Shown here one piece after another: positions 26,485-41,723 of a DNA stretch of 64,000 nt (its first letter is position 1; every line of letters starts with the position of its first letter). Origin of the DNA: Ficedula albicollis (lineage: Eukaryota > Chordata > Aves > Passeriformes > Muscicapidae); assembly GCF_000247815.1 (NCBI RefSeq), contig NC_021686.1:7479537-7543536 (forward strand), given 5' to 3'. Made by a program: the position numbers and the translations under genes. Under the pieces are notes generated by a model. The model was not told the origin of the DNA and ran no database searches. It was given only the letters and a program-made list of their open reading frames with translations.

Positions 26485-29400
26485 TGTTTGCGTTATGCTA
26501 TATATGTGCTACATTTTCTGTGGAATTACCAGCATTAAGGAATCATTTCAACATTTTTTAAAAAAATTAATTAGTTCTGTGATCCAACCTGTATACCATT
26601 TATTCTCTATCTTCCAGGAATCAGAGTAACTGCTGAAAACTCTACAACATTATTTTATTCTTAAGAGACAGAGTATTAATCTGTTATCAAGTTGGCAAAT
26701 GCTTTTAAGAAAACCTCAAAGTTTGGGAATATCAGAATAGATCTCCTAGAATAATTTGACAAAGGCATGTGAGTTTATCAGTCATGAACAGATGTTCAGG
26801 AAATCAACTGATATCCTGAATCTCACAGCCACATATGCAATAGGAATATCTTTGTTGTATGCATACATTTACCTATAAAAAAAGAAATAGAGAAAAATAA
26901 AATAGCTTTGAAAATGTAGCCATGTCTCTCTTAATTCAGGTCTTGGCTTCACTGCTGAAACTTTCAAATGTGCAGCTGGGGGAAGGGAGAAACAGGAATT
27001 TCTGATGTACACATTTGTCCAGTAGGAACTAGATGGAACTGCCAGCTTATTACACATGGACCATTGAACACCAAGCAAACACTACTCTCTCCCTCCTGCA
27101 CATTTGCAGTGTCTGTGGATTTCCTCATATAGTTACTTATCCTATTAGCTTAAGGGAAAAGCTCTAATTGCATTCACATGAAAGCAAAATCTTCAGTATA
27201 TGCTCTTTCCATTAGTATTCTCCTTTTTCCTGTTATCACTTAGGGTTTAACAGAACTCTCAGGATTATAAGTATATTTTACACTTTGAGTTTGTATTATT
27301 ATATGATACCAAAGGAAGTGAAGAAAAAATTAAACAAGTATTTCTGAAAAAAAATTGTCACTAAAATCTGACTCCTAGTACAGAAATACAGCAGCAGTTT
27401 GGCTTCACAGCCCACATGCCTATTACAGGAGCTGCTGGGTAAAATTACAGGACTTGGATATTACAGAGAGTATCCGGACAGATCACAGATCTAACAGAAC
27501 TAATTTCTCCTTTAAATCTATGAACCTACCCGGTCCATGCCACTAGGAGGTGGTCAGAGATGGAGGTTGGCCAGTGTGAACACATTGCCATGGATCACAG
27601 CTCTACCCATTCACTTTTCCCTTTCCTTCTCCCCTGGCAAGGGAACTCAGCACTGAGATTGCTTTACCTAAAGCCCATTGTAAAAACAGAGAGAAGAGAA
27701 AGCACCAGGACTCCACCTTCCTCAAGAGCCCAAGGGAGTCTGTCAACCTGCCACAGGACCACTTCCCCCAAGTAACAACTCCACCTGAAATGCAGTCCAT
27801 CAGTAAAGATAACATACTTCGGTTTAAAAAACCCTATTTTCTTCAGGAAGACTGAGTGTATTAATAAATTAAACATTTGCTAATAAACACTCTCATCCCT
27901 GTTTTAGCAAGTCTGTCTGCTTAAGAGAACAGGTTACTGACACTATTAAGAAACTGGGAAACTTGTTTCTTTCCAGATTACTTAATGCTCAAAGGATTGG
28001 AAATCTAGTGACACATAGTTTAGGCTGCAGTTTTACAAACTGGCCACTGTTAAACTCACTATGACTGTATTTAAACTGGGGATCCACAACCACTACATTC
28101 TATTTCATCATTCAGTCTCATAAGGCTTTTTTTTTTCCCCCGACAACAGTAAGGCAAGGCCTACATCCATTGTCAATGCCTACATCCATTTCAGTAGTAG
28201 GAGTTTTTTCATACAGTCAGATTTTAGACCTGATTTTTGAACCACCAATGCTAACTGAGCTGATTTCTTCAGCAAATTGCATCAAAATTAATAAATTAGC
28301 CTTGGAAATAATTTTACATTTTTAAAACATAATAACACTCTTATTTGAAGTTTATAGATATTTGAAAACTTAAGGTTCTCCCATTCTCACCCTAATATGA
28401 GCTCCTGATTAGTACAAATTCCTAATTTTTTCAAAGTGTTTATTCTAACAACTCTGTTAACCTGGAGTTGCAAGGAAACTGGAAAGTGTTCTTTAGTCAG
28501 CAGCCATGATTGTGGCAGACTGCCAGGATGTTTGTGACCTCTAGAAATCCTTAAGATTTTGATCAGCATTTCCTTATCCCCAATACTCTGTTGTTTCTGT
28601 TTTAAATTACATCTCAGCGTCTCCAGGGTAGGTGACGATGTTAATGTGAGTGATACAACAGATTGTTACAAGCATCCTTGGATTATGAGATGGGAATATC
28701 TTGACTTTCTAAACAATGATAGTGTTTATTGTATTAGAGTTCTGAAATTATTGTAGTATTATGCTGAAACAAATTACCACTGCTGCATGTCAAGCATATT
28801 TTTTAAGATATAGAGAATGAAATTCAATGACTGCCAAAGGCAAGGAAAGACAATACCTGACTGTCTCTGGTTTTGTATCAGGATGAGAACACTATTGTCA
28901 CCTTCACATTATGTCACACTAGATCCTAAAATCAGAAGTAAAAATTCCTCGACTTTTCAGTGCCTGTAGAGTTAATAGTTACCATAATTATAAAGCATTG
29001 TAAATAATGGGTGAAAAATCAGGCTGCTGCTGCTAAAATACATTTTTTTGCTTCAAAATGTGCAATGTGTTCAGCCAGGGCCTCTTGTGATTGTAGCTGC
29101 AGAATAAAACAGAAAATTTATCTCTCAGAAGGCACTTTTTGTTTATATATTCATAAAAAGGTTCTTTCCCCACTAACACTTTAAGGCAAGTTGATAGCAA
29201 GACTAGGATTGCTTCCATAGCTGAGGAAAAATCCTTCAGTGTCACTGCCGCACTGAGAATATAACATGCTATGTGTGTTACATATTGCACAGCACAGGTG
29301 GGAATATAGATCAATGTATGTTGCTATGTAAACTGTAGCAGCTTAAAAATACTTTGTGTGTAAGAGGCCTAAATTCAAAAATTTGAAGTGGAATGTCATA

Positions 29401-32400
29401 TTCCATTGTAGAACACATATAGACTTCAGGTATCCTGAAGTGATGAGAGCATTAAAGCATGTAAGAAAACACAATTATTTGTTTAAAAACCCCATATTTG
29501 TTATTCTAAGTCAAGTAGCACAACTTCAAGCTTTTAAAAATTCATAATGCTTTTTCACTAGAGTTGGTGTTGAAGCTGAGACAAACATATGCTGTCTTTT
29601 CCCATATCACCTTTATGTATCCTTATGCTGTAATGACATTTTAATAGGAAGTTGTTTTCTTCCATGCATTTTTAAGTGTTTTCATTGATTTTTAAATTAA
29701 TGGTGACCTCTAAACAAGTATAATTTTTTTTCTGCGAATTACAGAGCATTATATAAATTTACATATAGGTGATCACTTCCAAAACCCAATGTCAGGTATT
29801 AACTATTTCATTTCATGTCTTCTGCCAGGATTTCTCTAGAATACTTGCCTTGTCACCAAAACTGTGACATATCTTCATTACAACTGTCAGGCACAGAAAG
29901 GCAGAATCACAAACACGAAGGCAAGAAAAGCTTTGATGGGCAAGAAAGAGACTGGGAGAGAGAATGCTGAAACAAACAGTCATCCACAAGATACTCTGTG
30001 GGGTATGGAGCATGAGACTGCCCGGCCTTCTGGCTCAGTCATTAAGTTATTATTGCATTGTATATATGATGACACTGGTTTTTAAGCTTATTTTTGCTTA
30101 CTCATTTTCTGATATTATTGAACTATGGCTTCAGAAATAAAATATAATATAGTTATTATCCAAACCTCTACTGAACAAGTTAAGTGGATACAGGGTCAAA
30201 ATCCAGTCCAGGTGATTTTACCCATGTGGATAATGTGTGTTCTGCAGACACAGCTCTCTGTTCTGAAAATTCAGTGGGCTATGCAGGCTGCTTCAGGTGT
30301 ACCACACTACCTAGCTCTGAAATTTTGAATGCTTTTTTAAAAAACAATCTCTGGAACATCTTAAACAGAACTGACTCTGTATGCCTTCTGACATCTTCTT
30401 TGTGAAACGTGGCTGTTCATTGTCATTTTCCTTTGACAGCTTCTCTCATCTCGTATGCTCAATACATCCGCTCTGAGCAATTTACCTTTTCATCTGGCAT
30501 TTCTTTATGTTAAGGCTATGCTGATCCTCATTCATGAATTGGATCTGCCAGGCTTGCTGATATTGGATCCTGCAGTTTGCCAACCCTCGTTTGCTCTGAC
30601 TGCTGTTGATAGCAGTGCACACCACTTCAGGCAGCAGTGGCAGCAGCAATCTATGCAAGCCAGTTGTTGGTATCTGAACATAGATATGATAATGCTGTAG
30701 TGCTGGACCACAGCCAGCTCTGCTCTGGCTTCTGCAACACTGTTCTACAATATGAAGCATAAAGATAATCTGATGCTCAGAGGTATTCAGCTTGCAGGCA
30801 GGCAGGCTGGAAAAAAGCTCAGGTTTGCTTAAATGGCCACAGCTCCAGCTGTGAGGCCTCGTCATTTCTGATATGGAGGGGGTGTCAGGAACTGTTTTAA
30901 CATAAGAACAGTGTACATGTTTTGTCCTGTGCACGATGTAAGAAAGCTCTGCACATCTTAATCAGGGGGTTGCTGGTGAGAATGAGAGTTAGGAGCTTTC
31001 CCTGATAGCAAACCCACTGGATGGAGCAAGCTGCTCACAGTTCTCACACAAGTCAAGTCTAGGGAAATCCAGGGCTGCAAGTTACCATGAGAATAGTTCA
31101 AAAGGATTCTTCAGATGATGGAGTATTTATCATGGCCTCCTGACTGCCAGGATTCAGTCATGCATGTGATGTTGGACTATGACATGCATATGTTCCAGTT
31201 TTAATTTACTGGGGTGATAATTTAGATTAAATTATTCCTGTTCTGTTAATTCCTTCCGAAGCTGACAAGACTTGTCAGGATCTATATGAGAAGTGTTTTC
31301 TTCTACCAGCTCATGGTCACCAACTTGCAGGGCGCACTGATCTCAAACTCTAAATAAGCCACAGGTATATGGGGGAAGTTAATCCATTTCTACATACAGT
31401 GATTTCCCATGGGGAAATACGCACTTGGGACTTTGCCCTTTGTAATTTGCTAGTTAGTCTCAGGTTGCTTTACATATTTGCATCCTTGAAGCTGTGCAGT
31501 ACCTCTCTTCCCAAGAGTGTCACAAGCCATAAAGGAGGATTAATGCAGCTTATGAACTCCATTTACTATTGTGAGGATTTTCCACTTGGAAGCTTCTAGC
31601 ACACACTTAATATCATGTAAAGTAGAAATACGAATAATTAGCAGCTAATAAACCATCTGCCAAGTTTTGAGCTTGTATTTTCCTCCATGATCTGACCTTC
31701 TGACATATCCTGACTTCTTCCAGACTTTCTTGGACAATTAATTTAAACACTACAAAGCAGGCAGACATGTCCCTGAGAACAGACATGATAAGGTTCTTTG
31801 ATCCACATGGAAAAGAATGTACCATAGATTATTCTATCCTTCTTTTCTTGTTTTCCTGGCATTCCCAGACTTTGATGACTAGATCTCACTGTTTGATGAT
31901 TACAGACTCTCAGAGCAGCATCTCAATACTTATGTGATTTATGGATCCAAACTTTGTGCTAACAATGCCCTGCAGCATTTTATTGTGCTCACTAAATAAC
32001 TCGAGGTTCATCGTTCTTAAAAGAGAACAAGGGTAATGTAATTTTTATTTTGTCTAGCTTTCTGTTACTCCCTCTAGTAGCTTTTAACTCCTTTGCCCTT
32101 TTTCATTTTATTGAGATCTCAAGGATGAGATGTTTCTACAGCTGTTAGGAAAACAAATGGCTGAATGGAGACAAAAGGCTGAACCACAATCTTTATAGTT
32201 GTTTGTTTGGCTTCTTCTGCTTGATGATCAGTCAGGATATGTATTCCAGGATGGGCAACTCTGAAAAATTCAGTGATTATTCTCTGGCCAAGGAAAATCA
32301 AGGAACACAGGAGGAACCTGAGGTACTGTATGTGGGTTATTGAGATGCAGAGGGACTGAGGGGAGAGGCACAATCCTCTCCCCTCCTGATGAACAGACAT

Positions 32401-32848
32401 GAGAGGTGGTAAAGAGGAAAAGAAAACTTTAGTGTTATTCCAGTGGACAATTTCTGCAGAGTAAAGCATGAAGTAACAGAGACCAGATTTTCATAAACCA
32501 CTTGTCTTCCTTTCTAAAAATGTTTGGGTGATTTTGATGCTTATAAAATCTGAAAATCTTTTCTTATGCATAGGGCAGATAGGTGATTCACACTTTGCAA
32601 CATAGCTCTAGTTCTGTGTTTCTGGTTCCAGAAACATCTTCATCTATCTCCCCATGTTTGTAGAAGTGATGGAAAAGGTGTCACCTAGGAAATAAAGTAT
32701 AGCTTGCAAATAAATATTTCAAAGCAGATTTTCACAAGGAAATGTTAATGGCTCTAAAATGCTAGACTATGACAATACAAGATCATCATATTATGAAGTG
32801 TGTCATTTGTATGTGTTTGAAAGGAACCCTGCAGCACTGCTGTTCCTC

Positions 32849-33130
32849 ACTGTAATTTTCTTACTCTGAGAGGAAATAAACCTAATATATTTGCATAAAG
32901 TTATTTAGACCTTGTTATAAGAGGCATAGGATCACAGTCAGAAAAAATAAGTCTATGAATTATTAGATTAGTGCATAAAATTATTAATACTGTAATTTTC
33001 TTACTCTGAGAGGAAATAAACCTAATATATTTGCATAAAGTTATTTAGACCTTGTTATAAGAGGCATAGGATCACAGTCAGAAAAAATAAGTCTATGAAT
33101 TATTAGATTAGTGCATAAAATTATTAATAC
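32849..33130. repeat. Two-copy tandem duplication, 140 bp, identical
   Basis: Copies at 32849-32990 and 32989-33130 share a 2-bp AC at the junction. I see no difference between them. Exactly two copies in AT-rich intronic DNA. Confidence 0.9.
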
Positions 33131-34701
33131 ACTGTACAAATTATAGAAATAGCTTAATTGTATAAATTGTATTTTATATGCTTATCCTCTATATCTGCTA
33201 AAATTTGGACATTTTCAAAGAAGCATAAACAATTTTACTTTTAATATTCTTAAAGATTCAAAAGTTCCTGGTATTTGTTACTGGTTTCGCTACAAACATT
33301 TTTATCCAGACTTAGTGCCTGGTCTCTCTATCACCATAATAATACCTTTGCATGGTTAAGGTAAAATTTGAGATTACCAACTTTGATGCAAAAACCTGTA
33401 GACACAAGACTAATCCCAGAAACATAGTGAAGAGATGGATTTATCAGTGAATTTTGTCATTATAGGTCTTAAAGAGACCTTTATTCTAGTTAAACATTTA
33501 GGGAAAATCCTCAGCAAATATATGGATTCTTGAGGATCTTTTCTGGGGTTAATTGTTTCTGAGAGAAATTACTCATTTTCACAGACCTCTTTTCTTTAGT
33601 GGAGACCCTTTAGCAAGGAGGAAAAACAAGAATCCAAGAAAAATAAGTGTTAAAATTGTGGGAAAGAGGTTATTAATCATTAATGTAAATAATTTCTATT
33701 CAAAAATCCTTATAGGAGTTCATTTAACTAAGTAAAGCATTTAATGGCAATTTCATTACAGAGCTATGACTAGAAACTTGAAACTGTTCTGACCAAAGTG
33801 GTGGCCAGGTTTGTTTTTTCACAAATGATAAGGAATGCTTCCTCATAAAATCAATGGCTGTTCAGAAATTAATTTGAGACTTTAACAAGAATCTGCATTA
33901 CTATAGGAGGAATGCAGTTTTCCAACCTTAGAGCTTTGAAAAAATGAGAAATAGTTTAAACCACTGTTATAAATGCAAATTATATTCTTTAAACTAGAGT
34001 TAGTCATTTGATGAGGTAGAAAAAAAAAACACATTTCTTTTTTGGAAGCTTTTTATAAAATACCATCTCTTTTTTTTTTAATGCAGGAATTCATCTATTA
34101 ATTTGCTTCTGAAGGTATGAGCACATTGTTTCACATGGCCAAACCCCCCATGCCAGAGCAGCAGAACCAGTTCTTGGCCAGCACTCCATTGCAAACATGT
34201 TCACTTGGACCCCTCCATGGAGAAACAAATCCACAGTGCTCACACAACATCCCAGAAAAATTTCCCACCATTTACATAATGGAAAGCTGCCACCTGTGAT
34301 TCTATTTTGTGGCAGGGTTCAGTGGTTGGGGATTCAGTATCAGCACAAACCCTCCAAGGGGCTGTTCTGCCCACGGGAGGTGACAACAGTTGTTCAACCA
34401 CAGCAGCTGTGCTGCCAAAGGGCACGAGCATGACAGGGCAGCACAAGAAGTTCCCTTGCCCCTGTGTGCCAAGGGCATGGACTTTTTCCTCATTTGCAGA
34501 TGCACAAATTTCCCTAAAATCAGAACAAAAATGGCAAGTACCTCTAGCTGAAAACTCCTTTTACCCTCCTGGCTTTTCAAAACACTTCTCAGGTAGGTCC
34601 ATTCCAGGTTGGTAAATTATTTGGTAGTTTTCACTGCAATTTCCCTAACTAGCTTCTATTGCTCTTGGCAGTGAACATTTTTCCTTTTCCAACACTGAAC
34701 T

Positions 34702-34874
34702 GTTTAAGCTGTGTTCTTTTTTGTTTTGTTTTGTTTTTCTTTGTTTTTGGGGGTTTTTGGGTTTTTTGTGGTGTTTAAGCTGTGTTCTTTTTTGTTTTGT
34801 TTTATTTTTCTTTGTTTTTGGGTTTTTTTGGGTTTTTTGTGTGTTTGGGGTTTTTTTCTGTGTGTGTGTGTGTG
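34702..34874. repeat. G/T-rich low-complexity DNA with 71-bp duplication
   Basis: A 71-bp G/T-rich unit starting TGTTTAAGCTGTG at 34702 recurs from 34772 with a few changes. A (TG)n tract follows at about 34857-34874. The long K/T/Q-rich reading frames here follow from the base composition. Confidence 0.8.
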
Positions 34875-35683
34875 CAAACTGTAAGATAAACTGCATATCC
34901 CTTTATCCCTCTCCTTACTCCAGATTAACAACAAAAACACAATTCCCCTCAATAAAGTATATTTGAAGTCCTAAGTGAATTGTAGTGCCCTTGGGTAAAA
35001 TCCTTGAGCCATTAAAGAGGATGAGAGCTTTACTAGGACTTTTGACAGAACAGAATTTCATCTAATTGGCATAACCTGGCCATTACTCTAAGCACTGCCA
35101 CAGTTCTGGATTTGTTGCAAGTTTCAGAGAGTGTTCCTACTCCCACATCAGAGTCACACCCACAACCATTCTGTACTCCAGGGCTGGAAACACTGGTTTG
35201 CAGTGCCCTGCTGATAAATGCTGGCAGGCATTCGCTGCACTTTCTGTGTTGTGGCATTCTTTGCTGTGCTGGCCAGCATGGCTGACTGCAGGCTTCCTAA
35301 AACAACCCATCCAGCATCGTCACACCAGGTTTGTAGGCACAGAGGAGCAGCTCCTTACAGCCAGCAGAAGGGACGGCAATAGGCAGCACAAGGTTCAGAT
35401 GTGGAGAATGTGGTGAGAGAAAATAACAGAGAAATTCAAAAGTCATCAGATTAGCCCTTGAAGAGCAAGGGTCTACTTGGCAAAGTCTGGGGTTTTTTCT
35501 CTTGGCTGATGCTGAGGAGCGTAAAGGGTGAATGAACACAATGAAAACAAACTTTTCAGGGAAAAAAGCTGCTCTGCTTTTGAGAGTTTGTTGTGGACAC
35601 TTCATCTTAACAAGTGCTAACTCAAATAATGTCCAGACTTTGTTTTGTACATACTCTTTTGTGTATGCTCAGGGCATACATAC

Positions 35684-36164
<481 letters not shown>

Positions 36165-36247
36165 ATATATATATAGATATAGATATAGATATAGATATAG
36201 ATATAGATATATAGATATCGATATAGATATATAGATATAGATATATG
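36165..36247. repeat. (GATATA)n microsatellite, right flank of C run
   Basis: An AT dinucleotide stretch and then an imperfect GATATA repeat, matching the left flank of the C run. The two flanks probably belong to one microsatellite whose middle was not resolved. Confidence 0.9.
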
Positions 36248-38292
36248 GTATAGATAGCTATTTATCAAATATGCATTTTCTCTAATTGACAAGGAGCGAA
36301 TGGTAAACAGCAACTGGATTATTTTGGATATGTTGCAAATTCATTACAGCTTCAGAAGTATAGTTATAGCCTTAAGCTTGGGTGAACAGACAAGTTGCTT
36401 AAATGTATGAGCTAAAACCAAAATTATGTTACTGAAGGAATCTTAAAAGCTATTTAGATGTGATAACTAAAAATTTAATATTAAATTCAAATCTGCGCTG
36501 TAATCATCTGGGAATGATTATCAATGCAGTTTTGTAGCATGGTTCCAGAGATTTTTTCCCAACTTTTTTTCCATTATAAAAATCAACAAAAAGTTAGTTC
36601 ATAAATATTCAACACACTCATTTCTCTTCTTGACTTTATCTTATGATAATAAAACTGGAATCAGAGCCAATATGTACATTTCAAGAAGATTTATAATGTA
36701 AAGAAGAGAACATAGAACAAAGTACTGAAAATCATTTATGATTGAAACTGTAGATTGAAGTTGGTGCAAGTCTCTCCCTGAGTAGCATCTCACAATTGCC
36801 TCATAATATTGGGATTTGTATTCATAAGCTTTTTAATGTATGCAGCCAACCTCTTCTTCTTTATTGTGTAATCACTGCACTGATTCTGCTTGGGAAAGTT
36901 GGGATGACTGATTGAAAAATTAGGAAGGAATTGATTTTACAGAATGTTAAATTTCTGATGAGAGCATTTTAACATCTAAAATAGAGTACCAAAGTTTTGC
37001 ACAGCCAAAATGATAATAAGTTATCTTTATAGCTGTGAAAATACCAGTTTAATGCTTGCACCTAACTATGCAGACAGAACTGATCTATTTATGAATTTAC
37101 ATTTTTGTTGTTTTTGTTACAAATCTATGAATTTGAGACAAAATATGAGGGTGGGAGTTCAAGGATTTAAAGAGATGATTAAGCTCTAAGTCAACAGTTA
37201 AAAACAATATTGTTTTGGCATGAAAAAGGCAAGTATAGTTTGTGTGAAGGCAAAGCAGCTAGGAAAGTACAAGGTAGGTTTTGTCTGTCTTTCAGTGAGG
37301 TGACTCTTACCATATTAAACAATAAGATGTATCGCTCTCTATCCTTCTTCATTTTGATGAGCACAAATCTGGCAGAATATAATCTTAAAAAAGGTTGTGT
37401 TGATGTTTTGTGGGTTTTTTTTCAAAACACGATTCCTACTAGTTTAGCAGTGTTTTCTGTACTGTTTTTGACATCAAGAATCCCAGTGGCATGAAAGATT
37501 GCAACAAGCATGAAGCACTGATGATTGATATTGCTGACAGTTGTGGTTAGTAGTGGGAATATTTGGCCCTGGAAATACTGTTATTTGGTGTGCCTGTCCA
37601 ATGACAAATTACAATTTTATATATTAAATTCATTAGCATATAATAGGAATAGCACCTCATTAATCAATTTTTTTAAGTAAAATTTAGATTGCAAAGTGCA
37701 AGTGAAATCACAAGAGAAACATGACACTGTTGTCCAAAGATACTGAACTTTTCCTTTTGTAGATGGTAAATACATCCCTGCACCATGGGCAACATTTCAA
37801 AGTACAACTCTGCACCCCAATGACAGCAAAATGAGTCTCATCCTTCAGAGGTGTTATTGAAGTCTGCTGGTGTGTGACTCAAATCTGCTATATAATAGTC
37901 AACTACAGCAATGCTCTCTTCTGTCATACCAATTCCACCTGTTAACTGTAGTATAAAATGCAAAATTATTTTCTTAATATTTTTATTGCCATAATGTTAA
38001 TTCTTGCACTAAAGGATAATGTCAGTGACTGACTGTATTTCTCCCAAATACATTTTACATTGATGTTTATTATGATATGTGAAATTATTTCTCTGAAATA
38101 AAAGTTGAATAGAAGTAAATGATAGAATGCAAGGCAGTAATCAAATCTCATTGTTCTCATTGTACAATAAATGAAGAAACAGCAAAAACTTCACTGTGCA
38201 GTTCTAATGGAAATCCTCATATGTGGCAGAGCTTATGAAGACCTACCCAATATAACTCAAACCTAAAACTGCATGTAGGATCCATAACAGTC

Positions 38293-38400
38293 TCATAGAG
38301 TTTACAATTAAATCTAACAAGAAATATTTTAGAACAAAGAAGAGACTCATAGAGTTTACAATTAAATCTAACAAGAAGTATTTTAGAACAAAGAAGAGAC
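38293..38400. repeat. Two-copy tandem duplication, 54 bp
   Basis: The unit at 38293-38346 is repeated at 38347-38400 with one visible mismatch (AAGAAATATT versus AAGAAGTATT). It is followed two bases later by an independent 50-bp duplication. Confidence 0.88.
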
Positions 38401-38402
38401 CT

Positions 38403-38502
38403 ACTGAACATAGGGAATGATGTTAAGTTCACAGTTTGATTCAATTACAAACACTGAACATAGGGAATGATGTTAAGTTCACAGTTTGATTCAATTACAA
38501 AC
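38403..38502. repeat. Two-copy tandem duplication, 50 bp, identical
   Basis: The unit at 38403-38452 is repeated exactly at 38453-38502. It sits immediately beside another two-copy duplication with an unrelated unit. Confidence 0.9.
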
Positions 38503-39394
38503 CCAATTCCTCAGTCCTGTTCATGCAAAATTTTATATTTACTCTTGCTTTTGCTTTCCATTCTTTTCATTTGCCAGATGAAGCAAACAGGATGATTCAA
38601 AAGGCATGGAATTAACTGCTTGGTCAGGGCAATGCCAGAGTTCTGACATAGTACAGTTTGTGAAGATTGGTGTAGTTTTAAATAAAAAGATATTGTCTAT
38701 GATATATAGTAACATTTTCAGTATCATACTGTTTGTTAAAAAAAATAATTTATGGAATCTACCAACAGCCAATGACAGATGAGATATTTTATTTGTTTTA
38801 CTTTTTGTCTTTCCTAAACAATCCCTGAATCTCCCATTCTCAGGTTGTAATTAACTACTTGAAAGTATTCACTGGTGTTTCAAGAAGTTTCATCAGAACA
38901 TCTTCTCATAAATCAGCACCATGCATCTGAATTAAAATCTGAATGTAAATTGGAAACGTTTTATATTAATGACTATGAGGCTAAACACACATTCAGAACT
39001 GATTAAACATTACTGTTTTCCAGTGACTGAGTTGCAAGAGGAATGGATTTTCAGTCTCTATATTTATATGGGAAATTTAGTTGCCAGCATGGAAGCTCTG
39101 GATATCTGGAAGGCAGTGCTATAGTTGTATTTATATTAACAAAAATTCTATCACTAATTTGTTCATGCTTTGAAATTGTACTTGTAGCAAGATTTCAGTT
39201 TAAGTCAGTAAGTAGAAATAAATTTAAAGGTTTAAAAAAGTCTCAAGATAGCTGTGACAAAGCAGCTTGCAGCTTCTGACCTCAAACAGAACTTATATTT
39301 TAATATACAATATTTCTTTTGACATGGCTGATGGTAGTAGTGAGGGCTTTTACTTGGATGATTAGCATCATTTAAATGTGGACTTTGTCCTCCT

Positions 39395-39483
39395 ATCTGT
39401 ATTTTACAATTAGAATGCCATAAGCAGCTCTCTCCCAGGGTTAACTGAAAGATCTGTATTTTACAATTAGAATGCCATAAGCA
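39395..39483. repeat. Spaced 32-bp direct repeat, 57-bp period
   Basis: A 32-bp segment starting ATCTGTATTTTACAATTAG at 39395 recurs at 39452 after a 25-bp spacer. The spacer distinguishes it from the abutting duplications elsewhere in the window. Confidence 0.8.
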
Positions 39484-40352
39484 ACTAAACTTGTGTTTAG
39501 CTCAGGAATTTAATCTAAATTATCATGTTTTTTTAGTGTTAAGGTTTTTCCTGTATAGATCACAGAAACCTCAGTAAAATTAATTTTTGCACAGTGGCAG
39601 CGAAGAATAAGGCTTTAAATGTAAGCAAGTTCCCAGTAGTGCTGACTACAGTCCCCTCTGTCACAGCACTGTAGACTCTGTGCACTAAGGACATCCTCCA
39701 GTTAAGCTGGCCAGTTTATCCTCCCTCATTCTTCACTGTCTTGGAGCACTCCACCAGCAATACTTCTTCACTCTTCCTGTCAATCTGCTCAAACTATCTT
39801 TTTCTTGGCTGAAAACTTATTAGTGTTGTCCATCTTCCTACTCATAGGACATGGCCCTGTCTACACAGCTCAACTTCTCAGTCTCTTGTCCTTTTAAGTG
39901 AGCCAGTTAACAGCCAATTAAAGTTTATGAAGAAAATAGTGCAATTCCGCTGGGCTAGACCCATGCACAAAGCCAGGCCTAAAAAATCATTTCACTGTAA
40001 CCAAACAACCCAGACACCAAAGAAGCCAAACAATGTTATTTGCTCAGTCCTTTGCATTTTGCAAACAAGGGGTTTGGTGGAGCTGCAAGGCCCCTGCCAC
40101 CAGAAGCACAATGTTATAGTAATGCTGCACATCCTCAACAACCACCTCTTCAGTATCCTGCCTGCAGCTGTCCAACAGTTACTGTGTAAGCAAATCAGTT
40201 CTCATGTTTGATATGCTCCATGAACTTTACAGTTTGAACAGCAGGACTCCTCTTTACTGAAGTTTCTTAGTAAGCCTCCCAGCTTATTTCCAATGACCAA
40301 TGGTAGGAATTACATTCAGGCAATGAAAGACAATGAATCATCTGATTTAAAC

Positions 40353-40370
40353 ATGTTACATATGTAACAT
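40353..40370. repeat. 18-bp perfect palindrome
   Basis: ATGTTACATATGTAACAT equals its own reverse complement. It contains CATATG (E-box type) flanked by TTAC/GTAA half-sites like those read by bZIP PAR factors. No binding is shown; it may be chance in AT-rich DNA. Confidence 0.7.
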
Positions 40371-41267
40371 AATTAATTTGCCAAAGATAGCAACAAAAAA
40401 TAGCTTGTTCATTAGTGATGAAAGACTGAAAAATATTCTTGTGAATTCTGTTTTCACAGTGTCAAACTAGTGACAGTTCCTGCCACTGGAAAACACAGGC
40501 TGAGCTTCTATGTGCAGAAATGGGGAGAAGAACGGGAGATGCAATACAGAATTTTTATTCTAATGTACAAGGACTTCAAAAAATCCTCCTATTTAAATGC
40601 CTACTGCCTCAACACAGAAATAAAGAAAAAACAAAAGTTAACTTATCATAAGGCACCAGTTATAGAGATGGCATATCTTTGTTTTCAGCATTAGCATTTG
40701 TTGTCAGTAAGTATCCAGGACAACTGACAATCAAATGCAGAAGTAAACACAATGCTGAATATATTTCTAAAAGGTCATTTTAATCACATGTGCTGCAAAT
40801 CTTTAGGCAGTATTAAAACTGGCCATTTGAAACACTGCAACATTTCCTTCTTTGAACCATGTGTTTAAAATCTCCTTTTTTAAAGTGAAATTCAAAATAA
40901 AGACATTCATACATGTCAAACTAACTAAAAGCATTTTTCATGTTAAAAAGCTCCTTAATCTATAATTGGCTTCCTTTTAAAACCACCTTTATCTTGGAAG
41001 CCTGCATAAATTGTTTAAATTTACTAGTGCAAGGCTGGTTCTTGGAAAAGAGTAACAGAGCTTTTACTGATCATTAGGAAAAGTGACTGAATTGCACCAA
41101 CCAAAGTATTTTTTCACTCTGCTATCACAGATCATGAATCAGAAATAATAGCAGTAATCACGTTTCAGAAATGAGGATGTAGCTCTGAAGCCTCCTAACT
41201 CCCACTCCATCAGTGTTATAATCCCAACAAGTTAAATAAATCCCTTATTTCTAACACAATAAATAGA

Positions 41268-41723
<456 letters not shown>

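Noticed and set aside
30482..30934. 150-codon minus-strand frame, the longest without low complexity outside SHISA9
   Set aside because: No recognisable motif, no splice-site support and no family resemblance. A frame of this length can occur by chance in GC-mixed intronic DNA.
34645..34966. Lys/Thr-rich and Phe/Val-rich frames suggesting a basic or membrane protein
   Set aside because: G/T-rich low-complexity DNA read in different frames, with the composition repeated by a 71-bp duplication.
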